Shown piece after piece: positions 25,683-34,424 of a DNA stretch of 64,000 bases. The position numbers and the translations under genes are program-made. The number at the start of each line of letters is the position of its first letter. The stretch's first letter is position 1. The notes under the pieces were generated by a model. That model was not told the DNA's origin, searched no databases, and was given only the letters and a program-made list of their open reading frames with translations. Origin of the DNA: Fluviicola sp. (lineage in GTDB: Bacteria; Bacteroidota; Bacteroidia; Flavobacteriales_D; Crocinitomicaceae); the NCBI GenBank assembly GCA_002734065.2, contig NVXU02000025.1, forward strand, positions 62,001 to 126,000, read 5' to 3'.

Positions 25683-27375
25683 TAAGACAAAAATAGGATT
25701 GGTTGGTGGCATCATTTTATTGATGGTGCTCATGGTGTGGATGTTCTCGGCGAGCGATAATTCCGTTGGAAAGGATGGAAAAGGACGAAAACCTTATGTT
25801 TCTTCCAATTGGTCGAACAAATTTCAGGTGTATGATAAAAAACCGCTGGGACTTTTTCTATTTACGTCTCTGGCGCAAGCGCATATTGACACTTCACATA
25901 ATGTAAGCATCGCTTACAATTGGGATGTTTTGGACTCACTTGTTTACAGAACAGAAGACCCTAAAACCTATCTTTTTGTAGGAAACAACTTTGGACTTTA
26001 CACCAATGAGTTTTTGGAAATCTTGCGCGAAGTTGGAAACGGTTCCGACCTGTTTTTGTCCTACAACATCCTCACAGATAACTTGGTTGAAGAACTTTTT
26101 GTAGAATCTGACCCACTTTTTGACTATGCAGAATCCATCAACCTGTTTGCTGGGCAAAAGAAATACAGTATGATTAATCTTTTCCAAAACGACACCATTT
26201 CATGCAATTGGAATGCTTTTGGAGACATCCAAACTGTTGACAGCAGCTACACCACGCTTTCTTCTTTTATGGAAATGAGTAATTTCATTAGAATTGAGCA
26301 CGGAGAAGGGAATATTTACCTAAACACGACTCCTGCGGCATTCTATAATTACCAAATCAAGCGAAATCCGGGTTATAAATACACCGAATTTGTGCTCAAT
26401 CAATTGCCCAAAGACCAAGACATTATTCTCCTCGAATTGGGACGATTAACAGACAATTATGGGGATGCTGACACAGATGATCAGGACGGTGAGAACCTAA
26501 AACGAGACGACAGTTATTTGACCCTCATTTTCGAGAATCCAACCTTGTTGAAGGCGATGCTATTGTCTATTCTAGGCATCATTCTTTTTGTTATTTTCAG
26601 GTCCAAAAGAACGCGCCCCGTTGTCCCTTATATTGGTGAAAAGAAGAATATGACCTTAGCTTTTGCTGAGACGATAACCTCCATTTATTACGCAAAACGG
26701 AATCCTTATGGTTTGTTGCAAGTGCAGAAAAAGAATTTCTATACAATGGTGCAAAAGCATTTTTTCATCGACCTCAACAGAAAAGATAAAGACAATGCTT
26801 TGAATTCTCTGGCAGAAAAAAGCAATAGAAGTCGCCAAGAAATTGACGAATTGGTCAATTCTTATGAAACGAAAGAAGCATTCTCCGTTTCTGACCAATA
26901 TGTTGCCAAAGTGCTTACAAAACAGCAAGATTTTTACCGTTCTGTCGGCATTATTTCTGAAAAAACATCAGAGAGAATAAAGGGGAGAGAGCTCGTTTTT
27001 AGACGGTCATTGTTACTGCCTTCCGTGTTTATTCTCAGCGGATTATTCTTGTTCTTCTTTGGTTTGTACTATCTTGTTAGCGCAATCGGAATTGGAATCA
27101 TTTTCTGGCCTGTCGGGATTTTACTTGTGAGTTTAGGAATCATTCGCTTATCAAAACCCTATTTACTCATTAAAGATAAGGAATGGACGCATTATTCTGC
27201 TTACGGTAGAAAGAAAGAATTCAAGGAGAATGACATCACACACATTGAAATTTTAGCCTCTGGAACGGTCATCAGCTTCGGAGAAAATGAAAAGTTAATT
27301 ATTAATTACTGGGATTTAAGCCGCTTTGATCAAAAGCAATTTAAGCGGCACATCTCTAAACTTCATACACTATAA
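25675..27375 (+). CDS. DUF4350-like membrane protein
   Basis: A 566-residue membrane protein. One N-terminal transmembrane helix (about residues 7-26) is followed by a domain of about 250 residues that resembles DUF4350, including the ILLELGRLTDNYGDADTD stretch, then a helix at about residues 300-315. A cytosolic segment follows with many Lys and Arg. Two more helices lie near residues 450-495, with a beta-rich C-terminal tail after them. It overlaps the previous gene by 8 bases and precedes the MoxR gene by 2. Members of this group accompany MoxR ATPases and may form part of a membrane complex with them. Confidence 0.75.
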   Translation: MNNKTKIGLVGGIILLMVLMVWMFSASDNSVGKDGKGRKPYVSSNWSNKFQVYDKKPLGLFLFTSLAQAHIDTSHNVSIAYNWDVLDSLVYRTEDPKTYLFVGNNFGLYTNEFLEILREVGNGSDLFLSYNILTDNLVEELFVESDPLFDYAESINLFAGQKKYSMINLFQNDTISCNWNAFGDIQTVDSSYTTLSSFMEMSNFIRIEHGEGNIYLNTTPAAFYNYQIKRNPGYKYTEFVLNQLPKDQDIILLELGRLTDNYGDADTDDQDGENLKRDDSYLTLIFENPTLLKAMLLSILGIILFVIFRSKRTRPVVPYIGEKKNMTLAFAETITSIYYAKRNPYGLLQVQKKNFYTMVQKHFFIDLNRKDKDNALNSLAEKSNRSRQEIDELVNSYETKEAFSVSDQYVAKVLTKQQDFYRSVGIISEKTSERIKGRELVFRRSLLLPSVFILSGLFLFFFGLYYLVSAIGIGIIFWPVGILLVSLGIIRLSKPYLLIKDKEWTHYSAYGRKKEFKENDITHIEILASGTVISFGENEKLIINYWDLSRFDQKQFKRHISKLHTL

Positions 27376-27377
27376 TT

Positions 27378-28562
27378 ATGAGCACAACAAATGAAGATTA
27401 CATGCCAAAAGACGGCAACGAGGAAGTAAATTCTCCCGACAACACAAAGGCTACTTCGATAGACTCAGCAACCGAAGAAACAAAACAAGAAATCACAGCG
27501 AACGAGGAAACTCAATCAGAGAAAGGCGCTGAAGAGCTTGCAAAGGTTGAGTCAGCACCTGAAGCAACACCACAAGCACCCGCAAAAGGGTTTGATTTTG
27601 AAAGAAAGAACGATGAGCTCATCTGGGTTTCTCAGAAAGTAAGCGAGGTAAGAACTGAACTTAGTAAATACATCATCGGGCAAACGCAAATGGTCGATTT
27701 ACTAATGACAGGCATCTTCTCTAACGGACATATTTTGTTGGAAGGAGTTCCAGGAGTGGCAAAAACGCTTTCTGCAAAAGTGCTTTCAAAATCGTTGAAT
27801 GTGGGCTTTTCAAGGATTCAATTCACGCCAGACATGATGCCGTCAGATGTCATCGGAACTTCCGTTTTTAATTCTAAAGATGCCACTTTTACCTTTAGAA
27901 AAGGTCCTATTTTTTCCAATATCGTTTTGATTGATGAAATAAATCGTGCCCCTGCAAAAACACAAGCAGCACTTTTTGAGGTCATGGAAGAACGACAAAT
28001 TACTTATGACGGAACACGCTACCCGATGACTTTTCCGTTCATTGTTATTGCGACGCAAAACCCGATTGACCAAGAAGGAACATACAACCTTCCAGAAGCA
28101 CAATTGGATAGATTCTTATTCAAAATAAAACTGGATTACCCAGAATTGCACGAAGAAGAAGAAATTTTACATCGCTATAAAAACGATATTCAATCCCCAA
28201 GTTTAGATGATATTGTGGCGGTATTTGATGCGAAAGAAATCGCAAAAATTCAAGAAGCCGTCGGAAAAGTAATTGTTGAGGATAATTTGGTGAAATACAT
28301 TGCCGCAATTACGCACAAAACACGAAATCACGGGAAAATTTACTTGGGAGGCTCTCCAAGAGCATCTCTTTCTATTATTAAAGCGGCGAAATCCATGGCA
28401 GCTATCAGAGGTCGTGATTTTGTAACACCAGAGGACATCCAATTTGTGGCTCCTCACGTTTTAAATCATCGATTAATTATGACACCTGAAGCAGAAATGG
28501 AAGGAGTTCGCGTAGAAGATGTCATCGAAGAGATTGTGAAAACATTAGAAGTTCCAAGGTAG
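27378..28562 (+). CDS. MoxR-family AAA+ ATPase
   Basis: A 394-residue AAA+ ATPase. After an unusually acidic, low-complexity N-terminal extension of about 75 residues, the core shows Walker A GVPGVAKT (residues 123-130) and Walker B VLIDEINR. The sensor-type segment VIATQNPIDQEGTYNLPEAQ and the arginine-finger region LDRFLFKI complete it. MoxR proteins act as chaperone-like remodelers, often with a DUF58/VWA partner, here encoded one base downstream. The N-terminal extension is absent from typical members (about 320-330 residues) and may mediate docking. Confidence 0.95.
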   Translation: MSTTNEDYMPKDGNEEVNSPDNTKATSIDSATEETKQEITANEETQSEKGAEELAKVESAPEATPQAPAKGFDFERKNDELIWVSQKVSEVRTELSKYIIGQTQMVDLLMTGIFSNGHILLEGVPGVAKTLSAKVLSKSLNVGFSRIQFTPDMMPSDVIGTSVFNSKDATFTFRKGPIFSNIVLIDEINRAPAKTQAALFEVMEERQITYDGTRYPMTFPFIVIATQNPIDQEGTYNLPEAQLDRFLFKIKLDYPELHEEEEILHRYKNDIQSPSLDDIVAVFDAKEIAKIQEAVGKVIVEDNLVKYIAAITHKTRNHGKIYLGGSPRASLSIIKAAKSMAAIRGRDFVTPEDIQFVAPHVLNHRLIMTPEAEMEGVRVEDVIEEIVKTLEVPR

Positions 28563-28563
28563 G

Positions 28564-29895
28564 TTGAAGGTCATTCAAAACATATATTTAACCAAATGGT
28601 TTTTTGCGCTCTTCGTTGGGGTGATTTTGCTCTATGTTTTGGCATTTTCTATTCCGTCTATGGAGTTTATTGCCAACATCATCTTGGCTTCTTTGCTTGC
28701 CGTAACGATGCTCGATATTTTATTCGTTTTTAGCAGCAAACAACCCATAAAAGTAACTCGAAACGTCAGTACACGACTGAACTTGGGCGACGAGAATCAT
28801 ATCAAATTGGCGGTAGAGAATCAAACGGGATCAATGATTAATTTTTCTCTCATAGAGGGTTACCCCGTAGAAATGCAAGACAGATCCTCCGTTTTGAAAG
28901 GTATTTTATCCGGTCATTCGAAAAAAGAATTTGATTACACGTTTACGCCTAAAAAAAGGGGCGAATATAAATTCGGAGATGTCTTTATCATCATCCGATC
29001 TATGTTTTTCTTAGCTTCTCGGAGAATTGATCTTCCCCTTGAAGAAACCATCCATGTTTACCCTTCTGTTTTGCAAATGAGAAAGTATGAATTGCTCGTT
29101 TTTCAACAACAGAAAACAAGTGCAGGCATCAAAAAAATTCGCCGTTTGGGGAACAACAGTGAGTTTGAGCAAATAAAAAACTACGTTCAAGGAGACGAGG
29201 TAAAGTCAATCAACTGGAAGGCAACGAGTCGTCGTAATGAGCTGATGATTAATCAATACCAAGAAGAAAAATCACAGAGCATCTACTGCATCATTGACAA
29301 AAGTCGCAGCATGCAAATGGAATTCGACCACCTTTCAATGTTGGATTATTCGATTAATTCATCCTTGGTTTTTACCAACATTGCCTTGAAAAAAGGCGAT
29401 AAAGCAGGATTGATTACCTTCTCCAATAAGATAGGAAGCGTTTTGCCTGCGGATAAGTCGAGCGGGCAAATGCGAAGAATTCAGAACGTTCTTTACAATC
29501 AACAATCTTTGTTTCATGAGGCAAACTATGAATTGCTTTACCAGACGATTCGAAGAACGGTGAAGCAACGATCGTTATTGGTCCTATTTACCAATTTTGA
29601 GACAGAATTTGCCATGCGCAGAGCGATGCCTATGTTGAGAAGATTGAACCAAAAGCACATCTTGGTGGTTGTCTTTTTTCAGAACAGTGAATTGCAAGAA
29701 TTGGCGTTTCAACCTTCAAAAACAGTGCATGAAGTTTATCAAGCAACCGTGGCAGAGAAACTAATCTCTATGAAGTCAAAAATTGCACGGGAATTGAAGC
29801 AAAATGGTATTCAAACAGTGTTAACCTTGCCTGAGGAACTGTCGATTAATACGATTAATAAATATTTAGAATTGAAAGCGAAGGGGGCGGTTTAA
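28564..29895 (+). CDS. DUF58 domain protein (VWA-like MoxR partner)
   Basis: A 443-residue protein with two N-terminal transmembrane helices (about residues 10-60), a beta-rich domain, and the DUF58 core QIKNYVQGDEVKSINWKATS, followed by a VWA-like segment with IIDKSRSM as the metal-site motif. The start is TTG, one base after the MoxR stop. MoxR/DUF58 pairs are widespread and thought to act together in assembling or activating protein complexes. The last codons and stop of this gene are duplicated, with decay, about 0.9 kb downstream (30779-30811). Confidence 0.93.
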   Translation: MKVIQNIYLTKWFFALFVGVILLYVLAFSIPSMEFIANIILASLLAVTMLDILFVFSSKQPIKVTRNVSTRLNLGDENHIKLAVENQTGSMINFSLIEGYPVEMQDRSSVLKGILSGHSKKEFDYTFTPKKRGEYKFGDVFIIIRSMFFLASRRIDLPLEETIHVYPSVLQMRKYELLVFQQQKTSAGIKKIRRLGNNSEFEQIKNYVQGDEVKSINWKATSRRNELMINQYQEEKSQSIYCIIDKSRSMQMEFDHLSMLDYSINSSLVFTNIALKKGDKAGLITFSNKIGSVLPADKSSGQMRRIQNVLYNQQSLFHEANYELLYQTIRRTVKQRSLLVLFTNFETEFAMRRAMPMLRRLNQKHILVVVFFQNSELQELAFQPSKTVHEVYQATVAEKLISMKSKIARELKQNGIQTVLTLPEELSINTINKYLELKAKGAV

Positions 29896-30146
29896 AAGGG
29901 GGGTGTTATTAGCACTTCGACAAGCTCAGTGTAAAAGTGATGAGTGTACTTCGGCTGACGCTCAGTAACCAGTGAGGAGTGTGGAGTTGAAGTAGTCTGG
30001 TGTTAGCAACTTCGGGACTTCAAAAGCGGTGCTTTTTCTTGCTCAGTGTAAAAAATGTATAGCGGATAATTGAAGCTTATTTTCAACTGATGTTCGGAAT
30101 CAAACTCTAGTTATATCAATCGTGCGCGACTCTGTGGTTCTCTGTG
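29869..30146 (+). repeat. Direct repeat copy 1, overlapping DUF58 3' end
   Basis: The segment 29869-29902 (DUF58 tail plus stop) matches 30779-30811, and 29997-30146 matches 30827-30983 at roughly 95 percent apart from one short indel. Copy 1 carries about 80 extra bases between these blocks. That extra part includes a CTTCGACAAGCTCAG motif and the second copy (29936-29975) of the 40-bp dispersed repeat seen at 15371. No gene was seen in 29896-30224. The remaining 30147-30224 is AT-rich and featureless. Confidence 0.85.
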
Positions 30147-30224
30147 TAATTAGTATGTTCCTCACATCGCTCAAAGTTGAATCCGTTAAAATCGCTCAGA
30201 AAGATTCCTTTAAAAGGTCGAAGG

Positions 30225-30692
30225 TTATTTATATGAAGTGAAAGTGAGTATTAAGTCCTCTAAATAATAGATTTCGACGCTCTCATTAAATAAAATAGAG
30301 TAATGCCCCAGATATCTAGAACAATTCCACTTATCTTCATATTCTAAACTATAATCAGTGTGAACGTTCAATTTATATCCATTCTCAATATTGCTGATCT
30401 TATCAAACAGAAGACTAAAAACAAGATTCTCATTCTTTTCAAAGTTCAAACATATAAAATTGGTCGTATCAGAATCATTAATAAAAACAATTAAATCTTT
30501 TACTATTTTTTCTCCATCATACAGTCCTGACAACCAAACAAATTCATTTGTATCTATCCAAAATTGATGAAAAGGATTTCTATAACAAGAGAAATAGTCT
30601 TTATCTATGATAGCCACGTCGCTATACTTTTCTTGTGAAAAACAAGGGAAACTAAACCAAAAGAAAAACAATAAATATAAATAATTTCGCAT
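30225..30692 (-). CDS. Small secreted protein of unknown function
   Basis: I do not recognise the family. It is a 155-residue protein with a good signal peptide (MRNYLYLLFFFWFSFPCFSQ) and a mature part rich in aromatic and acidic residues (FVWLSGLYDGEKIVKDLIVF is typical). It carries no sorting domain or lipobox. It sits alone between the two copies of a long direct repeat, on the strand opposite to the flanking DUF58 gene. This suggests it arrived or was rearranged with that duplication. It may be a real gene or an orphan. The signal peptide is the main evidence. Confidence 0.6.
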   Translation of the reverse strand: MRNYLYLLFFFWFSFPCFSQEKYSDVAIIDKDYFSCYRNPFHQFWIDTNEFVWLSGLYDGEKIVKDLIVFINDSDTTNFICLNFEKNENLVFSLLFDKISNIENGYKLNVHTDYSLEYEDKWNCSRYLGHYSILFNESVEIYYLEDLILTFTSYK

Positions 30693-30778
30693 ACTTACTT
30701 CTATTAAATCCCCGCCTCCTGATTTTCAATTCTGCGGAACTCAATCCAAATATACACTATAATTTTATACCTTCTTTG

Positions 30779-30983
30779 GAATTGAAACGAAAGGGGCGTT
30801 TTAAAAGGGGAGTGATGAGTTGATGGCTGGTGTTAGCAACTTCGGGACTTCAAAAGCGGTCCTTTTTCTTGCTCAGTGTAAAAATGTCTAGCGTATAATG
30901 TATAATTGAAGCTTATTTTTCAACTGATGTTCGGAATCAAACTCTAGTTATATCAATCGTGCGCGACTCTGTGGTTCTCTGTG
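30779..30983 (+). repeat. Direct repeat copy 2, with decayed DUF58 tail
   Basis: Starts with a degraded copy of the DUF58 final codons and stop (GAATTGAAACGAAAGGGG against GAATTGAAAGCGAAGGGG). After a 15-base junction it continues as a near copy of 29997-30146. The TGTGGTTCTCTGTG end is itself doubled in this copy. No gene was seen in 30693-31033. The part before the repeat (30693-30778) is AT-rich, without recognisable signals. Confidence 0.85.
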
Positions 30984-31033
30984 CCTTCTTTGTGGTTCTC
31001 TGTGCAATTACCCCAACGTTTCTTAAAAAAAAC

Positions 31034-31690
31034 CTACCTTCTTCTATAAACCGTCAATGCTTTAGACACTTTATTCTCAAACTCGTCTTTTACGACAACC
31101 AAATACTTGCCTCCGTTGAGATTCTTTATGTTCAGCACAAGGCGATTATACCCTTCGGATAAGTGTACAATTTTTTGAATGACTACTGTTCCATTTTCAT
31201 CCATTACTGTGATTTTGCCTTCAGAACAAATGAGAGAATCGTAGGAAAGTATCATTGATTTATTCGCCTTTCCTTTAACGGATAATAACAGCATGTTTGT
31301 CAAGATAGGCTGATTGATTTCAACCACGTCTAAGATTTCTTGTTTGTTGTACTTATCTACACGAACAATACGAAAATATTCTTCTGCGCTTTCGGCAAAA
31401 TTAATCTCAGAAATAGCATACGTATGTCGCTCCTTGTGGTCTTCCAATGACTTTACTTTCGTTACTTTTTTCCAAGTAGCACCGTCAAGGGACTTTTCAA
31501 TTAAAAAATAGTCTCCTTTGTTCTCTTTTTCCACTTCCCACTTAAAATGAATGATTTTTTTGGCCAAAGTTGCCTCTAAATGACTAAAAGTGATGGAAGA
31601 AGATAATGAACTGTCCCCGTCTTCTCCAACAGCGAAAGAAACGCTAGAAATCGCTAATATAAAGAATAATATGTATAATCTCTTAATCAA
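31034..31690 (-). CDS. Secreted protein with sorting-domain-like C-terminus
   Basis: A 218-residue exported protein (signal peptide MIKRLYILFFILAISSVSFA). Residues 30-125 look like a fibronectin type III-like beta sandwich (HFKWEVEKENKGDYFLIEKS, then the YFRIVRVDKYNKQEILD strand). The C-terminal part (KITVMDENGTVVIQKIVHLS, then LNGGKYLVVVKDEFENKVSK) resembles a type A T9SS sorting domain, although it lacks the usual YPNP opening. The ligand is unknown. It may be a small cell-surface protein with only the sorting module left, or an independent family. Confidence 0.7.
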   Translation of the reverse strand: MIKRLYILFFILAISSVSFAVGEDGDSSLSSSITFSHLEATLAKKIIHFKWEVEKENKGDYFLIEKSLDGATWKKVTKVKSLEDHKERHTYAISEINFAESAEEYFRIVRVDKYNKQEILDVVEINQPILTNMLLLSVKGKANKSMILSYDSLICSEGKITVMDENGTVVIQKIVHLSEGYNRLVLNIKNLNGGKYLVVVKDEFENKVSKALTVYRRR

Positions 31691-31807
31691 ATTTAGCTTG
31701 TTTTACGAGGAAAATCACCTTTCCACACCATTAAGATAGTGTTTTTTACTGTGTAAGCATAATAAAAAGAGCAAAAGTTATTAACAATGGCGTTTTAATC
31801 CTTGTTA

Positions 31808-32539
31808 TTACACCAAAAGCAGTTTCACCGCTGCCAGTGTCAGCACGAAAGCCAGTAAATACCTCAATCCTTGATTATTCATTTTCTTACTACCAATCAA
31901 TCCGCCTAAATAACCGCCGATAACTGCCAAAAGAACAAACAACCAACTTTGCGCGTTGAGAGTAACTCCTTGCGAAAGTTGTCCTGCCATTCCTGATGCT
32001 GAATTCACCCAAATAAACAAGGCCGAGACTGCAGCAGCTTCTTTCATCTTGCCCCAATGCATTAAGAGAATCACGGGACTGAGGATGATGCCACCACCAA
32101 TGCCAATTAGTCCAGAAAAGAAGCCTATCGCTCCTCCTACAAGAATTCCTTCTGCCCATTTCACCTTTCTGGTTTTAGTCGATTCTTTCCCGAAAAGGTT
32201 GAGCATTTTGGCAATCGCAAAAAGCAAGAGAACACCTAAAATGATTTTATAAATTTTTGGATCAATATCCATTGTGCCTCCCCAAAAAGAAAGTGGAATG
32301 GAACCAATCGCAAAGGCTAAAAACAACTTTCCGTTAAAATGACCTGCTCGGTAATAGTGGAAAAAAGAAATCGCCGCAACAAATAAATTGAGCAACAAGG
32401 CAGTAGGTTTCATTTCTTCAGGTGCAAAGGAAAATAACGCCATCAAGGCAAGATATCCACTTGCGCCACCGTGACCAACTGCCGCATACATGAACGCAAC
32501 GATTGGAAGAATGATGAGGAATATGATTGAGACATCCAT
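31808..32539 (-). CDS. TauE/SafE family anion exporter
   Basis: A 243-residue inner-membrane protein of the sulfite exporter TauE/SafE family, predicted to move sulfite, sulfonates or other organic anions. It has about seven to eight hydrophobic helices. The two family repeats each contain a Gly-rich motif: YAAVGHGGASGYLALMALF near the N-terminus and FFSGLIGIGGGIILSPVILL near residue 140. These are diagnostic. It appears to be monocistronic. The substrate cannot be predicted from sequence. Confidence 0.93.
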   Translation of the reverse strand: MDVSIIFLIILPIVAFMYAAVGHGGASGYLALMALFSFAPEEMKPTALLLNLFVAAISFFHYYRAGHFNGKLFLAFAIGSIPLSFWGGTMDIDPKIYKIILGVLLLFAIAKMLNLFGKESTKTRKVKWAEGILVGGAIGFFSGLIGIGGGIILSPVILLMHWGKMKEAAAVSALFIWVNSASGMAGQLSQGVTLNAQSWLFVLLAVIGGYLGGLIGSKKMNNQGLRYLLAFVLTLAAVKLLLV

Positions 32540-32585
32540 AGGGCAATGTTACTAAAATCTATGGTGATAAAAAAGCTTTGTGATG

Positions 32586-32824
32586 TTAGACACGCTCCTT
32601 CGTCGCTTTTAGATTCATTCGCTGAGCTCATTCTTAGAAACGCTCGCTTCGCTCTCTGTTAGACACGCCTTCGGCTCTTAGACTTGGTTCTTGATGAAAT
32701 TTTAGTTGTGATTTTTTATTCATCACCTTAGGAAGCCGAGCAATCAAAGCGAGATTAACCTCCCTAAAGGAAAACCAAGTCTAAGAGCGACGAAGGAGCG
32801 TGTCTAAAAGCGCAGCGCGTCTAA
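32586..32824. repeat. Second TTAGA-unit array with nested inverted repeats
   Basis: Five TTAGA units start at 32586, 32609, 32634, 32659 and 32678 (spacings 23, 25, 25, 19), close to the array at 1705-1846. The right side carries reverse-oriented units (TCTAA at 32780, 32803, 32820). Two strong inverted pairs result: 32586-32611 with 32782-32807 (25 of 26 paired) and 32675-32689 with 32773-32787 (15 of 15). No gene was seen in 32540-32883, and the inner 32700-32770 is AT-rich. Confidence 0.8.
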
Positions 32825-32872
32825 TTAACAAGTCTTTAACATCATCAATTCCAGTAATCTATCGAAAAAATG

Positions 32873-32880
32873 TACCTTTG
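32873..32880 (+). promoter_or_regulatory. Candidate -7 box abutting a start codon
   Basis: TACCTTTG matches the Bacteroidota -7 consensus exactly and is followed by three bases and then the ATG at 32884. If it is used, the transcript would begin at or very near the start codon (leaderless). The same geometry occurs at 45426-45437. Confidence 0.4.
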
Positions 32881-32883
32881 CGC

Positions 32884-34410
32884 ATGATTTCATCCTTCAT
32901 AAAAAACAGTATCCTAGTTCTCTCGGTGCTTTTTTCGCAGAATTTATTCGCCAATAATGTTGATTCTTTAGACAACTCTTCTGAAAATTCTTCTGAGGAA
33001 ACAATTGATAGTGTTATTGCAACTTCCAAAGAATTATTAGGCAAAGCATACCGTTCTAAAAGCCCAAGTGGCAACCTTTTGGATTGCAGTGGTTTCATCA
33101 AATATGTTTGGTCGGTGCAGAACATTGCTGTTTCAGGTTCTTCGCTGACAATTGCGTCGCAAGTTGATCGAATTGACATAGAAAACGTTCAAAAGGGCGA
33201 CTTTTTATTCTTCACAGGCAGAAATAAGACATCTAAAACGGTGGGGCATTTAAGCATGGTCATCGAAAAAACGGATTCGACATTTAAGATGATTCACAGT
33301 TGCAACAGAGGAGTTGTGATTGATGATTTTCCAAGAAGTTACTACGACGAACGTTTTTTGTTTGCCGGACGATTGAAAGAATTGACACCGATGCAAGAGC
33401 AAAAAACTTCAGATACAATGACCCCACCCGTTGAATCTATTTCAATCATCGGTGTTGGAGACATGATGATAGGAACCAACTTTCCTTCCAACAAATACTT
33501 GCCTCCGAATGACGGAAAGGACATTTTTGCTCCTGTAAAGCACATTTTACAAGACGCAGACCTCACTTTTGGTAACCTCGAGGGAGTTATTCTTACAGGC
33601 AAGGGTACGGTGAAAAGATGCAGTAACCCTGCAGTTTGTTATGCGTTTAAATCGCCTGATCATTACATTCATTACTACAAAGATGCCGGTTTTGATGTCG
33701 TTAGTCTTGCTAATAATCACTCGGGAGATTTTGGGCTGATTGGGAGAAAAAACACGGTCAAAAAATTAGAAGAAGTAGATATTAAATTCGCAGGTTTGGA
33801 GTCATACCCATACTCTATCTTCGAAAAGAAAGGCATAAAGTATGGTTTTTACGCTGTTTCTCCGAATCGGGGTACAGTTAGAATAAACAATTACGCTTTC
33901 CACAAAAAAACGATTGCCCACTTAGACTCTTTGGTCGATATTGTCATTGTATCCTTTCACGGAGGCGCAGAAGGAAGCAAATACACTAACATCACGAAGA
34001 AAACGGAAATGTTTTTGGGAGAAAACAGAGGCAATCCTTATGAGTTTGCTCGCGTTGCCATTGATGCCGGCGCTGATATTATTTTCGGACACGGACCACA
34101 CGTTACAAGAGCTATGGACATCTACAAAGGTCGTTTTATCTCGTACAGTTTGGGGAATTTTGCAACCTATGCTCGTTTTTCTTTATCGGGCGTAAAAGGC
34201 TTGGCTCCTATAGTTAAAGTGAATGTGACCAAAGAAGGAAAGTTCATTGATGCACAAATCACTGCAACGAAACAAACGGGTGAAGGTGGACCTCAATTAG
34301 ATCCAGAAAAACGCGTGATTAAGGAAATTATCCGATTAACAAAGAGTAATGTGCCGAATTCTCCGATTGTTATTTCGGAGGATGGGAGAGTGACGATGAA
34401 GCCGAATTAA
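32884..34410 (+). CDS. Fusion of NlpC/P60 peptidase and CapA-type domains
   Basis: A 508-residue exported protein (signal peptide ISSFIKNSILVLSVLFSQN). The N-terminal domain (about residues 40-165) is an NlpC/P60-type cysteine peptidase with Cys68 in LLDCSGF, His122 in VGHLSMV and His138 in MIHSC, the expected catalytic residues for cutting peptidoglycan stem peptides. The C-terminal domain (about 185-500) is a CapA/poly-gamma-glutamate-synthesis-like metallophosphatase: ISIIGVGDMMIGTNFPS, ADLTFGNLEG, SLANNHSGDFG, FHGGAEG and FGHGPHV. The ATG at 32884 is preferred to one at 32800 because it begins the signal peptide. The pairing suggests cell-wall or gamma-linked peptide processing. Confidence 0.9.
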   Translation: MISSFIKNSILVLSVLFSQNLFANNVDSLDNSSENSSEETIDSVIATSKELLGKAYRSKSPSGNLLDCSGFIKYVWSVQNIAVSGSSLTIASQVDRIDIENVQKGDFLFFTGRNKTSKTVGHLSMVIEKTDSTFKMIHSCNRGVVIDDFPRSYYDERFLFAGRLKELTPMQEQKTSDTMTPPVESISIIGVGDMMIGTNFPSNKYLPPNDGKDIFAPVKHILQDADLTFGNLEGVILTGKGTVKRCSNPAVCYAFKSPDHYIHYYKDAGFDVVSLANNHSGDFGLIGRKNTVKKLEEVDIKFAGLESYPYSIFEKKGIKYGFYAVSPNRGTVRINNYAFHKKTIAHLDSLVDIVIVSFHGGAEGSKYTNITKKTEMFLGENRGNPYEFARVAIDAGADIIFGHGPHVTRAMDIYKGRFISYSLGNFATYARFSLSGVKGLAPIVKVNVTKEGKFIDAQITATKQTGEGGPQLDPEKRVIKEIIRLTKSNVPNSPIVISEDGRVTMKPN

Positions 34411-34424
34411 AATTGTCAGTGAAA

